Translations under genes and position numbers: made by a program
The notes under the pieces: model-generated
What the model saw: only the letters and a program-made list of their open reading frames with translations
Database searches by the model: none
What the model was told of the DNA's origin: nothing
Shown: positions 18,056 through 26,769 of the stretch, piece after piece
Numbering within the stretch: the stretch's first letter is position 1
How the letters are laid out: each line of letters opens with the position of its first letter
DNA from: an uncultured bacterium
Lineage (GTDB): Bacteria > Cyanobacteriota > Vampirovibrionia > Gastranaerophilales > Gastranaerophilaceae
NCBI GenBank assembly: GCA_949282195.1
Contig: CASDOW010000007.1
Location: forward strand, 36,145 to 100,144
Length of the DNA: 64,000 bases
Direction: 5' to 3'

Positions 18056-18103
18056 TATAACTTTAAAATTGTTAAAGTTTAAAATGAAAATTTAATATGG
18101 AAT

Positions 18104-18181
18104 GGGAGCGTAGCTCAGTTTGGTTAGAGCGCTTGCCTGTCACGCAAGAGGTCGCGGGTTCGAGCCCCGTCGTTCCCGCCA
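18104..18181 (+). tRNA. tRNA-Asp (anticodon GTC)
   Basis: A complete cloverleaf can be drawn. The acceptor stem GGGAGCG pairs with CGTTCCC (one G-U), the anticodon stem is CTTGC/GCAAG with loop CTGTCAC, and the T arm GCGGG-TTCGAGC-CCCGT follows. The 3' CCA is encoded. It lies 48 bases after rpmA, so it may be processed from the rplU-rpmA transcript. Confidence 0.97.
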
Positions 18182-18190
18182 TATTAATAA

Positions 18191-18217
18191 AAAATCCCGT
18201 TATGACGGGATTTTTTT
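18191..18217 (+). terminator. intrinsic terminator after tRNA-Asp
   Basis: Stem AAAATCCCGT/ACGGGATTTT with a TATG loop and a following run of seven T, ending the rplU-rpmA-tRNA-Asp unit. Confidence 0.9.
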
Positions 18218-18460
18218 ATTGCTTTGTTTTTATATATAATATCTGATTTAGCTGGTTTTTATTGCTATTATTAGATTTTAAAAAACTTGAACCTTAAATG
18301 CCTTTTATTGCTTTGTTATTTAGTATGAGGCAGTAAAATTTCCGATATTTTCATATAAGTATTTTTATTAAATTTAATTTTAGAATATTGTAAAATAATT
18401 TAAAAATTTATCAATTAATATATTGAATTTCACTTTATATTAAATATAAGGAAAAGTGCC

Positions 18461-20356
18461 ATGAAAATTGCAGATGTTAGAAATTTAGCTTATTTTAAAA
18501 ATAATCTTAATTCAAATAAAGCTCAAAAATTACCTCAATATCCTTGTGATTCTTTTGAATTAAGTTTTAAGGGAATGAAGAAAAGTCAATTTAGTGATAT
18601 TGATTTAATGGTTGTTGAGCTGTTTAAGGCTCCGATTGAAAAGTTTAAAACAAAGGAAGATTTCGATAATTGGGCTAATAATAAAATCAAAAAGGAAATT
18701 CTATCTGCTTCTTATGGCGGAAAAAGTATGCTAACGGGTGTAAATAGAAAAGGGATAATTGATGATTGGAATTTTTATTTATCTGACCCAAAAGGTGAGT
18801 ATTCAAAACACCCTGCTTGGAATTTATTGATTCTATCTTCTATTGTTAAAGATTTAAAAGCAAATAACGATAAACTTCCGCCTGTCTTAAACGGAGGTGC
18901 TTTAGCTAATACTATTACCCAAATAAAAGAAACTCTTCAGGGTAATCCTAAAGCAAAATTGAGTTTTTTAAAAATATACAATGAAAAATTACACGAAATT
19001 CAATTCGCATATATGGATGACAAAACTTCTAATGCAAAGGGTAAATGGGTTAAAATTCCGTCTTATGAACATGACAAGGAGCATTTTAGTGAAAATGTTG
19101 AAAAATTAAAAGCTTTAAGCCATCCTAATTGGTGCACCTCATCTTTACAAGCTGAGCCATATTTAAGAGAAGGTGATTTTCATATTTATCTTGTCAATGA
19201 TAAACCCGAAGTAGGGATAAGATTTGAAGGAGATGAAATAGTTGAAATCGAAGGACAGCGAAATAACAGAAAAATTCCGATTGCTTATATTGATGAAATA
19301 AAACAATATGTTAGAGAAAACGGTTTTAAAGGGCTCGAAGATGAAATAGAAGCAACTGCAGCACATAAAGAAGAATTTGAAAAGTTAAAAGCTGATATTA
19401 AACCATTGCTGGAAGCAAAAGATTATACGGCAATATTTAATCACCCTGCTTTTGATTGTGGTGCTGTAGAATTGCCAAATGGTTTGTATAAATTAAATCA
19501 TTTCTTTAGAAATGATTTTCAATTTACTATGCAAGATTTAGGAATAGATGAAAATGAATTTATGGATCTTGTTGAAGAAATCGAAGGTGATTTGGATGTT
19601 GCTTCAACTGATGTAACCAGATTTAAAAATTTGAAAACCGTTCAAGGCAATCTTGATTTAAGGAGCGGAAAAGTTAAAAATACCGGCAGTATTGAAACAG
19701 TTGGCGGAGATTTGATTTTAGACCCTGAAAAGGTTGAATTGGGCGAAAGAATGGTTAATATAGGCGGAGAAGTAGAATTTATTGATAGCTTAGATAACGA
19801 GATTGATATATCAATCGACGAATATAGGACAAATATTGAATTTCAATTATTGATAAACAGATTGCACGCAGCAAAAAATAAAAAAGAAATTTTTGAAGCT
19901 TTAGGGATTGAAGCTGAAGTTTTAGATGACGGGACTTTAAAAATAAGCAATTATGATAAAAATGACATAGATGAAAATTTAATTTATTTATTGCAGGATG
20001 ACCCTGATGAATGGGAAAGGTTTTTATCAAACGAAGAAGACTTGTTGGACGGTGTAAGTATAATTGAAGGTAATTTTTATCCTGAAGGCAGCCGTGATTT
20101 TAAGATTAAAACCATTAAAGAAGTATACGGCGATGTGAATTTATCACAATCCAAAATCGCAGATTTAGGAAGCATTGAAAAAATCGGCGGAGAATTATAT
20201 GCGTTTGGCACAAATTTAAGAAGCCTTGGAAATTTAAGAAGTGTCGATGGCGACGTGGATGTGTCTTATACCAAACTAAATAGTTTAGAGCACCTTGAAG
20301 AAATTGGCGGCGAATTGCGCGCAAAAGGCTTGGAAATTGATAAAAGCTGTTTTTAA
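18461..20356 (+). CDS. orphan protein with WCT-type domain and beta-solenoid-like repeats
   Basis: Product not recognised (631 aa). The N-terminus lacks a signal peptide but has a short linker-like segment ending in FELSFKGM (about residues 31-40), a feature shared in part with two other orphans here. Residues about 170-280 contain a conserved-looking block with HPNWCTSS, FHIYLVNDKPEVGIRF and IEGQRNNRKI, reminiscent of PcfJ/phage-type proteins carrying a WCT motif. The rest carries ~20-residue repeats of the form I-x-x-V-x-GDL/GGEL-x-L (for example IETVGGDLIL, IEKIGGELYAF), which suggest a leucine-rich or beta-solenoid fold. Single gene with an AAGGAA site, 280 bases after the tRNA-Asp terminator. 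Possibly an effector or phage-derived protein (inference). Confidence 0.6.
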   Translation: MKIADVRNLAYFKNNLNSNKAQKLPQYPCDSFELSFKGMKKSQFSDIDLMVVELFKAPIEKFKTKEDFDNWANNKIKKEILSASYGGKSMLTGVNRKGIIDDWNFYLSDPKGEYSKHPAWNLLILSSIVKDLKANNDKLPPVLNGGALANTITQIKETLQGNPKAKLSFLKIYNEKLHEIQFAYMDDKTSNAKGKWVKIPSYEHDKEHFSENVEKLKALSHPNWCTSSLQAEPYLREGDFHIYLVNDKPEVGIRFEGDEIVEIEGQRNNRKIPIAYIDEIKQYVRENGFKGLEDEIEATAAHKEEFEKLKADIKPLLEAKDYTAIFNHPAFDCGAVELPNGLYKLNHFFRNDFQFTMQDLGIDENEFMDLVEEIEGDLDVASTDVTRFKNLKTVQGNLDLRSGKVKNTGSIETVGGDLILDPEKVELGERMVNIGGEVEFIDSLDNEIDISIDEYRTNIEFQLLINRLHAAKNKKEIFEALGIEAEVLDDGTLKISNYDKNDIDENLIYLLQDDPDEWERFLSNEEDLLDGVSIIEGNFYPEGSRDFKIKTIKEVYGDVNLSQSKIADLGSIEKIGGELYAFGTNLRSLGNLRSVDGDVDVSYTKLNSLEHLEEIGGELRAKGLEIDKSCF

Positions 20357-20357
20357 T

Positions 20358-20711
20358 TTATTCCCAATAGCCAAACTCTTGTCGAGCTATCTCTTTTAGC
20401 TTTTTCATTGTTTCAGGGTTATTTCCCCTGCAAGCAAGGTTTGCGATTTGACCGTTATATTTATAAAATTGGATGTTGCAGCTTGTAGCGTCTATCAGAT
20501 ATTTTTTAATATATAATTCTTTACAATCGCCGCTTTTTAGCGCCATGGCAAGTTTATTATAATCGCTTCTGGCAAATTGATAAGGGTTAAATGAGGAAAC
20601 AACTTTAACTCCGTTATCATTTTTATATGTGCATTCATAAAAAACAGCCTCAACTGTTTGTATATTAACCGTTAACACTATACAAAATATGATTATAGCA
20701 TATTTTATCAT
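20358..20711 (-). CDS. small secreted orphan protein
   Basis: Not recognised. 117 aa with a clear N-terminal signal peptide (hydrophobic IIIFCIVLTVNIQ, cleavage after VEA). The mature part has four Cys (ECTYKNDNG, GDCKELY, ATSCNIQ, LACRGNN), consistent with two disulfides outside the cytoplasm. It is convergent with the 631-aa gene, separated by one base, and lies downstream of arsR on the same strand with a 43-base gap, so it may be in its transcript. A role in metal or stress response is only suggested by position. Confidence 0.6.
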   Translation of the reverse strand: MIKYAIIIFCIVLTVNIQTVEAVFYECTYKNDNGVKVVSSFNPYQFARSDYNKLAMALKSGDCKELYIKKYLIDATSCNIQFYKYNGQIANLACRGNNPETMKKLKEIARQEFGYWE

Positions 20712-20754
20712 ATATTTTTAATGCCACAAATTAAATTAAAATAACCCTTTTGCG

Positions 20755-21105
20755 CTATTCATTAGTGTGTTCTAAGGCTTTTTCAAGAATAGTTTTAACA
20801 TGGTCATCATCTAATGAATAATAAACATTTTTGCCTTGTTTTTCAGCTTTAACAAGTTTTGCGGATCTCAAGATTTTTAATTGATGTGAAACTGCTGATT
20901 TTGTCATATTTAAAAGTACAGCCAAATCTCCAACACACATTTTATTGATTTCAAGCGCCCATAAAAGTTGTATTCTTGTATTATCACCCATTACTTTAAA
21001 AAAGTCCGATAATTCATATAAAAGCTTCATATCGGGCATTTTAGGAAGCGTATTGTTAACCGTATCAGGATTAATTGCAGTGCAATCCGTTTTTTTATTT
21101 TGCAT
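20755..21105 (-). CDS. ArsR/SmtB-family metal-sensing repressor
   Basis: Winged-helix repressor that is released from DNA by Zn/Cd-type ions. The recognition helix region is VGDLAVLLNMTKSAVSHQLKIL. The C-terminal helix has D-x-H-x10-H-x2-E (DDHVKTILEKALEHTNE), an exact match to the alpha5 zinc site of SmtB/CzrA. A Cys in the KMCVGDL segment and a DCT near the N-terminus could add an alpha3N-type site. Start at 21105 (MQNKKTD) is supported by AAAGGAG; longer in-frame starts overlap the promoter. Divergent from the P-type ATPase gene, which it presumably controls along with itself. Confidence 0.92.
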   Translation of the reverse strand: MQNKKTDCTAINPDTVNNTLPKMPDMKLLYELSDFFKVMGDNTRIQLLWALEINKMCVGDLAVLLNMTKSAVSHQLKILRSAKLVKAEKQGKNVYYSLDDDHVKTILEKALEHTNE

Positions 21106-21126
21106 GGATTCTCCTTTAATATCTTT

Positions 21127-21155
21127 AGTATACATATAATTGAACAGTTATTCAA
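21127..21155 (-). promoter_or_regulatory. arsR promoter with operator O1
   Basis: On the minus strand, -35 TTGAAT (21155-21150), 17-base spacer, -10 TATACT (21132-21127). The -35 box is inside operator O1, TGAACAGTTATTCA (21141-21154), which is the SmtB/ZiaR-type imperfect palindrome. Bound repressor would block its own promoter. Confidence 0.75.
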
Positions 21156-21193
21156 CTATTGTAAATAATTGTAAACCGAACTCTTTAATGCAC

Positions 21194-21223
21194 TTGACAA
21201 TTGAACAATTGTTCAATTATAAT
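21194..21223 (+). promoter_or_regulatory. metal ATPase promoter with operator O2
   Basis: -35 TTGACA (21194-21199), 18-base spacer, -10 TATAAT (21218-21223). A perfect 14-bp palindrome TGAACAATTGTTCA (21202-21215) fills the spacer, so repressor and RNA polymerase would exclude each other. Confidence 0.85.
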
Positions 21224-21237
21224 ACATATATAACAAT

Positions 21238-21251
21238 TGAGCAATTATTCA
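21238..21251 (+). promoter_or_regulatory. operator O3, downstream of transcription start
   Basis: Third SmtB-type half-site pair, TGAGCAATTATTCA, between the -10 box and the AAAGGAG ribosome site of the ATPase gene. One mismatch from the O1/O2 pattern. Confidence 0.7.
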
Positions 21252-21268
21252 ATCAAAGGAGTTTTTTT

Positions 21269-23146
21269 ATGTGTTCTCATTCGCATTGTTGTCCTGAAGC
21301 AAAATCAGAAATTAAAGAGTCTTTTTCTTGGGTTAATATAATATGCCCTGCTTTAATTCTTATATTTACGGTATTTATTGGTTTACCTAAAAATTTATCA
21401 ATTATTTTGTATCTTTTTGCTTATTTATGGGCGGGTTATGATATTTTATTGACTTCTTTTAAAAACATATTAAAACTCGATTTTTTTGATGAAAATTTTT
21501 TAATGTCTATTGCTACAATTGGTGCTTTTTTGATAGGTGAATATCCTGAAGCTGTCATGGTTGTATTGTTATATAAAATTGGCGAAACTCTCCAAGATAA
21601 GGCAGTGGATAAATCAAGAAATTTAATTTCTAAATTAACAAATATAAATCCTCAATATGCTAATGTTTGTATAAATAATGAACTTGTCAAGACAGACCCT
21701 TCTAAAGTAAATATTGGCGATGTTGTTGTTATAAAAAGCGGTGAAAAAATACCGCTTGACGGCGTAATTGTTGAAGGAAGCGCAAACGTTGATATGTCCT
21801 TATTGACAGGGGAGTCACTACCTTTATATTTAGATGAAGGTAAAAATGTTTTCGGCGGTTCAATCGTGGTTGACGGTTATTTGAAAGTAAAAGTTGAGAA
21901 AAAGTATACTGATTCTACTGTTTCAAAAATTTTGGAATTGGTTGAACATGCAAGCGAAAAGAAAGCAAACAGTGAAAAATTTATTACAAAATTTGCAAAA
22001 ATTTATACACCCATTGTGGTTATTTTAGCTTTAATTTTGGCAATAATACCACCTTTGTTTTTTGGTTATGATTTTATTGTTTGCTTAAAAAGAGCATTGG
22101 TATTCCTTGTTATTTCTTGTCCTTGTGCTCTTGTTATTTCTATTCCTCTAAGCTTCTTTTCAGGAATCGGAATAGCTGCAAAACAAGGTATTTTAATAAA
22201 AGGCAGTAAATATATTGAGGTATTATCAAAAATAAAAAATGCCGTATTTGATAAAACAGGAACATTGACTAAAGGACAATTTGATATTGAAAAAGTTGTA
22301 AGTCTTGATAATTCAGTTTCTGAAAAGGAAATTTTGAATATAATGTGTCAATTGGAAAGTTGTTCAAATCATCCTTTGGCGATGTCAATTTTAAAAGCGT
22401 GTAATTTTGCCATAAAAAAAGGTGATATAAAAAATATTGATGAAATTTCCGGTAAAGGTATTAAAGCAATTCTTGATAACCAAGAAGTATTGATTGGCAG
22501 CAAAGCTTTGTTAAATATGAATAATATCGATACACCTTCTGTTAATGAAATCGGAACTATTGTGTATCTTGCAATAAATAATAATTGTGTTGGTTATGTT
22601 GTATTATTTGATACGTTAAAAGAAACAAGTAAAAAAAGCATAGAAAAACTTAAAAAATTAAAAATAAATACATATATTTTGAGCGGCGACAGTGATAATG
22701 CCGTTAGAAAAATTGCTGATGAATTGGGAGTTGATAATTATTTTTCAAAATTGTTTCCAAAAGATAAAGTTGAAAAAATAGAAAACATCATAAAAAAGGA
22801 AAATAAAAACGAAACAACTCTTTTTGTCGGTGACGGGATAAATGACGCACCTGTTTTAAAAAGAGCTGATATAGGCATTTCTATGGGGGCCTTAGGTTCA
22901 GATATAGCAATTGAAGCAAGTGATGTTGTTGTTATGGATGATAATTTGGAAAAAATTTCAAAAGCAATTGAAATATCCAAAAAGACCATGGCAATAGCAA
23001 AACAAAATATTGTATTTGCAATTACAGTAAAAGTTTTGTTTCTTCTTTTGAGTATGCTTGGTTTTATGACAATGTGGGGAGCAGTATTTTCCGATGTTGG
23101 GGTAACTTTTTTGGCGGTATTGAATTGTTTGAGAATTATAAGGTAA
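21269..23146 (+). CDS. Zn/Cd/Pb-exporting P1B-type ATPase (ZntA/CadA-like)
   Basis: Inner-membrane metal efflux pump, 625 aa. The N-terminus MCSHSHCCPEA is a short Cys/His metal-binding tag instead of a full ferredoxin-like metal domain. Then come the TGES actuator motif (LLTGESLPL), the CPC metal motif in the membrane (SCPCALVIS), the phosphorylation site DKTGTLTKG, the HP motif (SNHPLAMSI) and GDGINDAPVL. The last membrane helix has SDVGVTFLAVLNCLRI, with the Asp typical of the Zn/Cd-specific P1B-2 group. ATG 21269 follows AAAGGAG; the frame is open further upstream but crosses the operators. Controlled by the divergent ArsR. Confidence 0.95.
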   Translation: MCSHSHCCPEAKSEIKESFSWVNIICPALILIFTVFIGLPKNLSIILYLFAYLWAGYDILLTSFKNILKLDFFDENFLMSIATIGAFLIGEYPEAVMVVLLYKIGETLQDKAVDKSRNLISKLTNINPQYANVCINNELVKTDPSKVNIGDVVVIKSGEKIPLDGVIVEGSANVDMSLLTGESLPLYLDEGKNVFGGSIVVDGYLKVKVEKKYTDSTVSKILELVEHASEKKANSEKFITKFAKIYTPIVVILALILAIIPPLFFGYDFIVCLKRALVFLVISCPCALVISIPLSFFSGIGIAAKQGILIKGSKYIEVLSKIKNAVFDKTGTLTKGQFDIEKVVSLDNSVSEKEILNIMCQLESCSNHPLAMSILKACNFAIKKGDIKNIDEISGKGIKAILDNQEVLIGSKALLNMNNIDTPSVNEIGTIVYLAINNNCVGYVVLFDTLKETSKKSIEKLKKLKINTYILSGDSDNAVRKIADELGVDNYFSKLFPKDKVEKIENIIKKENKNETTLFVGDGINDAPVLKRADIGISMGALGSDIAIEASDVVVMDDNLEKISKAIEISKKTMAIAKQNIVFAITVKVLFLLLSMLGFMTMWGAVFSDVGVTFLAVLNCLRIIR

Positions 23147-23172
23147 AATGAAATTATTGAAAGCCTTTAGAC

Positions 23173-23472
23173 ATGAAAAAAACAAGATATAAATATACAA
23201 AAGAACAAAAAGAAAGAATTTTATACGAAATAAGTTTGAATAAAACTTCTTTAGACGCCTTTAACTCAATTGGGATAAACTTAGATAAATTAGATATCAC
23301 AGATGAAAAATACAGAGCAAAATTAATAAGCAAATGGAAGAAAGAATTGTATATAAATAAAGATAATATACTGATTTTGAATAGAAATCACCAAAATATA
23401 CAATTAGAAAAGGAAATTAATCAAAAAGAAAATGAAGATATAATATTTAACAACTACACGCAAAGCCCATAA
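23173..23472 (+). CDS. small basic orphan protein
   Basis: Not recognised; 99 aa, Lys/Asn rich, no signal peptide or TM. The N-terminus YKYTKEQKERILYEIS faintly resembles the first helices of transposase OrfA-type helix-turn-helix proteins, but the rest does not, so I do not call it one. It follows the metal ATPase by 26 bases and may be co-transcribed; the ribosome site is weak. The gene could also be non-functional; it is supported mainly by an open frame and neighbour-like codon use. Confidence 0.45.
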   Translation: MKKTRYKYTKEQKERILYEISLNKTSLDAFNSIGINLDKLDITDEKYRAKLISKWKKELYINKDNILILNRNHQNIQLEKEINQKENEDIIFNNYTQSP

Positions 23473-23601
23473 AAGCGTAATTTATACACTTTATTAATTT
23501 TTTTTAAGTGAAATAAAAAATTGAATTTGACAAACAAATATTTTTTTGGTTTTATATAAATACAGAGTCATTCTGAAGTGAATTGTAGAAGGAGTTGCTA
23601 A

Positions 23602-24201
23602 ATGCAAGAAAAAGAATTACCAAAAAATATGGGTAAAAAAATAGTAGATGCACTTAAGCAACAAGACTTCAATGATACTTCCGACGAGGCTACGGAAGAT
23701 ATTATGAGCGGATTTGATGATAATGACGAATTATCATTAGACGATATGGAAGATACATCAAAAGAAAGTTCATTCGATTTCGGTTCAAGCTCAAAAGATT
23801 ATCAACCGGTGTTTTCCGTAAATGAAGAAAATACTTCTGCAAGCCCAGACTTAAAATTGTCCATTGAAAACGACGAAGATGTTGAAGAATTTGAAATGCC
23901 AAACAACATCAACGTTTTAAAAAGATTGATTGGTCAACTGCCAACAGGTGTTCCAAGACAAACAGGAGCACAAATAATTCGCCAAACAATTGAAGCTCTA
24001 GGCATTCCAATGAAGACTGTTCTTCAAGATGCACAAAGAGTTAGAGATTGTTTAAACAGTTCAATCAAAGATTGCAATTATACTATTCAGGAATATAAAA
24101 GCAATATAAGAACACTGGAAAAACAAGCAGCAAGCTATCAAAAACAATTGAATAAATTAAATGATATCATTGGTTTGTTTGTTTACGGCGACAAAAAGTA
24201 A
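23602..24201 (+). CDS. acidic/coiled-coil orphan protein
   Basis: Not recognised; 199 aa. Residues about 15-100 are strongly acidic and low in complexity (DDNDELSLDDMED, ENDEDVEEFEM). Residues 100-135 form a well-ordered-looking block (LKRLIGQLPTGVPRQTGAQ, IEALGIPMKTVLQDAQ), and 135-190 a coiled coil (TLEKQAASYQKQLNKLND). A GAAGGAG ribosome site precedes the start. The layout of disordered acidic head plus helical hairpin suggests a scaffold or partner protein, perhaps of cell division or chromosome type, but that is a guess. A TTGACA box at 23527 could belong to its promoter. Confidence 0.65.
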   Translation: MQEKELPKNMGKKIVDALKQQDFNDTSDEATEDIMSGFDDNDELSLDDMEDTSKESSFDFGSSSKDYQPVFSVNEENTSASPDLKLSIENDEDVEEFEMPNNINVLKRLIGQLPTGVPRQTGAQIIRQTIEALGIPMKTVLQDAQRVRDCLNSSIKDCNYTIQEYKSNIRTLEKQAASYQKQLNKLNDIIGLFVYGDKK

Positions 24202-24219
24202 AAATTAAGATAAGTTCTT

Positions 24220-24295
24220 GCCCCCATCGTCTAGAGGCCTAGGACAACACCCTTTCACGGTGTAGACAGCGATTCGAATTCGCTTGGGGGTACCA
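24220..24295 (+). tRNA. tRNA-Glu (anticodon TTC)
   Basis: Full cloverleaf: acceptor GCCCCCA pairing with TGGGGGT (terminal G-U), D arm with CTAGAGGCCTAGG, anticodon stem ACACC/GGTGT with loop CTTTCAC (anticodon 24254-24256), T arm with TTCGAAT, and encoded CCA. The D arm and acceptor look very like cyanobacterial tRNA-Glu. Confidence 0.97.
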
Positions 24296-24300
24296 TTTAT

Positions 24301-24326
24301 AAAAAGAGGCTTTGAGCCTCTTTTTT
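24301..24326 (+). terminator. intrinsic terminator after tRNA-Glu
   Basis: AAAGAGGC/GCCTCTTT stem with a TTTGA loop and T run, six bases after the tRNA CCA end. Confidence 0.88.
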
Positions 24327-24394
24327 AGTGTTTAATTTACTTTATAAAAATTAATAATCTGGCAAATTATTTTATCAGCTCGCTTTATTTTTTT

Positions 24395-26713
24395 ATGAAA
24401 ATAAGCAATATTGTAAATAATAAAATCAAATTTCAAAAAACGCTAAAACCTAAGCCGTTAGCTCAAACTACACCTAACAATGATAAAGAACTAAAAGCAA
24501 GTTTAGATACTCTTGCAAACCAAAATAAAGCGATGATTTCTTCCATAAATACAGGTTTTATACCCAAAGAACTAACACAAGAAGAAATAGAAAGAAGAAA
24601 ACAAGAACTTAAAAATATAAAAAATACACACGGTAAATGTCTTTTTAACAATTCAATAATTAATGAAATAGCTCGCTTAGACCAAGACTCATACAAAAGA
24701 GTGCTGGAACTTGCAAATATCAAAGATGCATATAGAATTAATGTTTTTAGTGCTCCTATAATTAGAGATATTGCTCAATTTGATGATGAAAAATATCAAA
24801 GAGCGCTTGAGCTTGCGAATATAAAGGATGATGAAGGAAAAAATATTTTTTACGGGCTTGAAATTAAAGATATTGCTCAATTTGATGATGAAAAATATCA
24901 AAGAGCGCTTGAACTTGCAAAACTAAGAAACAATCAAGGTTGCAGTCTTTATGACGGTTGTGAAATTAAAGATATAGCCCAATATGATGACAACAAATAT
25001 CAAAAAGCGCTTGAACTTTCAGACTTGAGAGATAAAGACGGAAATTGCATATTTAAAGATGAAGCTTATAAAAAAATGATAAATTGTAAATCCAATCTCA
25101 AATATATCACAATGATTCAGGCAGTAAAAAAACTCAACATTGATAATCCGATAACCAATATAATATACAATGCTCTGCAACACGACTTAGGTGTATCTAT
25201 TGATGTCATAGTATATGTTGATAATGAAGACACAGGAGTAGAAACCCAGCTTTTATATGAAATAAACCCTGACGGCACAATAACAAAAGAAAGAACCGAA
25301 TATTACCAAGACGGCACAATTATCAACTGGGGTCTAAACGGAAATAACTCATTTATCGGTTATGTTCAATATATTAATGAAAATGGCGACGAAGACGACG
25401 AAGGTGTGCAAATCTTAAATTCTCAAATTGAAATAATTTATGACAAAAAAACCAAAGAACCAACAGCAATTTTAGTCACCAAAAAATCAGATGTTTTAAT
25501 GGGGGCGCATGAAAAAACTCTTTATACTCTTTCTGATTATAAATCAAGTTATGATGTTTTAAAGGCAATAAAAAAAGGTACAATTAAAGGCGGCAAAAAA
25601 CTTTCTTATGTTGAGAAAAACCCTGATAATTCTATAAGCTACCACGAAAGTATCAATTCAAACGGTTGTACAATAAAAAGGGATTATACAAAAGGAAAAA
25701 ACGGAATTGATTATAGCTATTCATTTATAATAACAGATGAAAATGGTGTTAAAATTCTTGATAATTCAATTTTGTTTATAAAAAATTCACCCAATAAAAC
25801 AACAACAGTAATAAATGGTGAAATTTATACTGCCTGGTTTGATGATGAAACTAAAACCATAAAAATAACAACACCGGAAGAAACCGGAACAATTAACTTT
25901 AATGAAATATCTCCCCATGGAAAAAGCAATTGGAATTCTATTAAAAACTTCCCGATAAATTTAATTATTCCTTTAAAATTTGCATATTGGGATACAGCAA
26001 AAGCAACCCATTCGTCATATATCTGCCCTCCAATAATTCCTCAAATGGTTTTTGGAAACGAAATAATATATAATATAAATACAGACATTGGAGTAGTAAG
26101 AGTTGCTCAAATATACGATGAAGAAAATAAAACATTTTCTTTTCTGAGCGATAATATTTCAAAAGAAAAAATATATTACAATCCTAAAAATTCGACGCTA
26201 AAAATTAATGGTAAAACAATTAAATTAGATAATATCTCAGAAGAAGAATTAAAAACAATACCTCTATATTATCTTTCAGTTCTTTTAAAAGAAAAAGCAA
26301 GTCCAAAAAAAATCAGCGAATATCTTTCAAAAAGTGTTCAATATATTACTGCATATTTGTACTCGAAAAATTCTTTATCTACTATTGCCCATGAATTAGG
26401 GCATATGCTTGATGATATGCTTGGCATGTTGAGTCAAAATCAAGACTTAATAAACATATATAATGAAGAAATTGCCCAATTTAATTCAAAATATACAAAT
26501 TTTTCAGGAAAAGAATACATTGACTATTTTTCTCAAACAGGAGGCAGTGCCACAACAGGTTTAGGTGAAATTGTTGCCGAGGCAAATATGTTATTAACGA
26601 CTTATGGAAGTGATAGTGTTATTTTAACTGATAGAGGTCAGTTTTTAGTTCAAAATTTCCCTAAAACAATTGCTTATATTGCAACTGCTCTTGACTTGAA
26701 TTCGATAAAATAA
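24395..26713 (+). CDS. large HExxH metalloprotease-like protein with 34-aa repeats
   Basis: 772 aa, not matched to a named protein. Residues about 90-225 hold four tandem 34-aa repeats with the core DIAQFDDEKYQRALELA. A beta-rich middle region carries toxin-repeat-like segments (EINPDGTITKERTEYYQDG). Near the C-terminus, HELGH at residues 666-670 is an HExxH zinc site, followed about 55-60 residues later by GEIVAEANML, a Glu placed as the third ligand. This arrangement resembles the anthrax lethal factor-like (ATLF) protease domain; the family call is inference. No signal peptide, and no clear ribosome site before ATG 24395. It could be an effector acting on host or neighbour cells. Stand-alone gene between two terminators. 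Confidence 0.65.
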   Translation: MKISNIVNNKIKFQKTLKPKPLAQTTPNNDKELKASLDTLANQNKAMISSINTGFIPKELTQEEIERRKQELKNIKNTHGKCLFNNSIINEIARLDQDSYKRVLELANIKDAYRINVFSAPIIRDIAQFDDEKYQRALELANIKDDEGKNIFYGLEIKDIAQFDDEKYQRALELAKLRNNQGCSLYDGCEIKDIAQYDDNKYQKALELSDLRDKDGNCIFKDEAYKKMINCKSNLKYITMIQAVKKLNIDNPITNIIYNALQHDLGVSIDVIVYVDNEDTGVETQLLYEINPDGTITKERTEYYQDGTIINWGLNGNNSFIGYVQYINENGDEDDEGVQILNSQIEIIYDKKTKEPTAILVTKKSDVLMGAHEKTLYTLSDYKSSYDVLKAIKKGTIKGGKKLSYVEKNPDNSISYHESINSNGCTIKRDYTKGKNGIDYSYSFIITDENGVKILDNSILFIKNSPNKTTTVINGEIYTAWFDDETKTIKITTPEETGTINFNEISPHGKSNWNSIKNFPINLIIPLKFAYWDTAKATHSSYICPPIIPQMVFGNEIIYNINTDIGVVRVAQIYDEENKTFSFLSDNISKEKIYYNPKNSTLKINGKTIKLDNISEEELKTIPLYYLSVLLKEKASPKKISEYLSKSVQYITAYLYSKNSLSTIAHELGHMLDDMLGMLSQNQDLINIYNEEIAQFNSKYTNFSGKEYIDYFSQTGGSATTGLGEIVAEANMLLTTYGSDSVILTDRGQFLVQNFPKTIAYIATALDLNSIK
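24665..25072 (+). repeat. four 102-bp in-frame tandem repeats
   Basis: Units begin at 24665, 24767, 24869 and 24971, all exactly 102 bases apart. Units 2 and 3 share an almost identical 50-base core (one mismatch), while units 1 and 4 are more diverged, so the middle pair looks recently duplicated or homogenised. Confidence 0.88.
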
Positions 26714-26714
26714 A

Positions 26715-26749
26715 ACACCGCTTCGTACTTGGTTAATACGTAACGGTGT
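26715..26749. terminator. bidirectional terminator between convergent genes
   Basis: Interrupted hairpin: outer ACACCG/CGGTGT and inner CGTA/TACG stems, flanked by A and T tracts. It separates the convergent metalloprotease-like and dxs-like genes. Confidence 0.75.
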
Positions 26750-26769
26750 CTTTAATTATAAATTGTTTG

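Noticed and set aside
21140..21268. Longer N-terminus for the metal ATPase
   Set aside because: It crosses the promoter and three operators; ATG 21269 with AAAGGAG begins the metal-binding MCSHSHCC.
23173..23472. Transposase OrfA remnant
   Set aside because: Only the first helix faintly resembles one; no DDE part, inverted repeats or neighbours of an IS.
24665..25072. CRISPR-like array
   Set aside because: 102-base in-frame units encoding a protein repeat, not short palindromic repeats with unique spacers.
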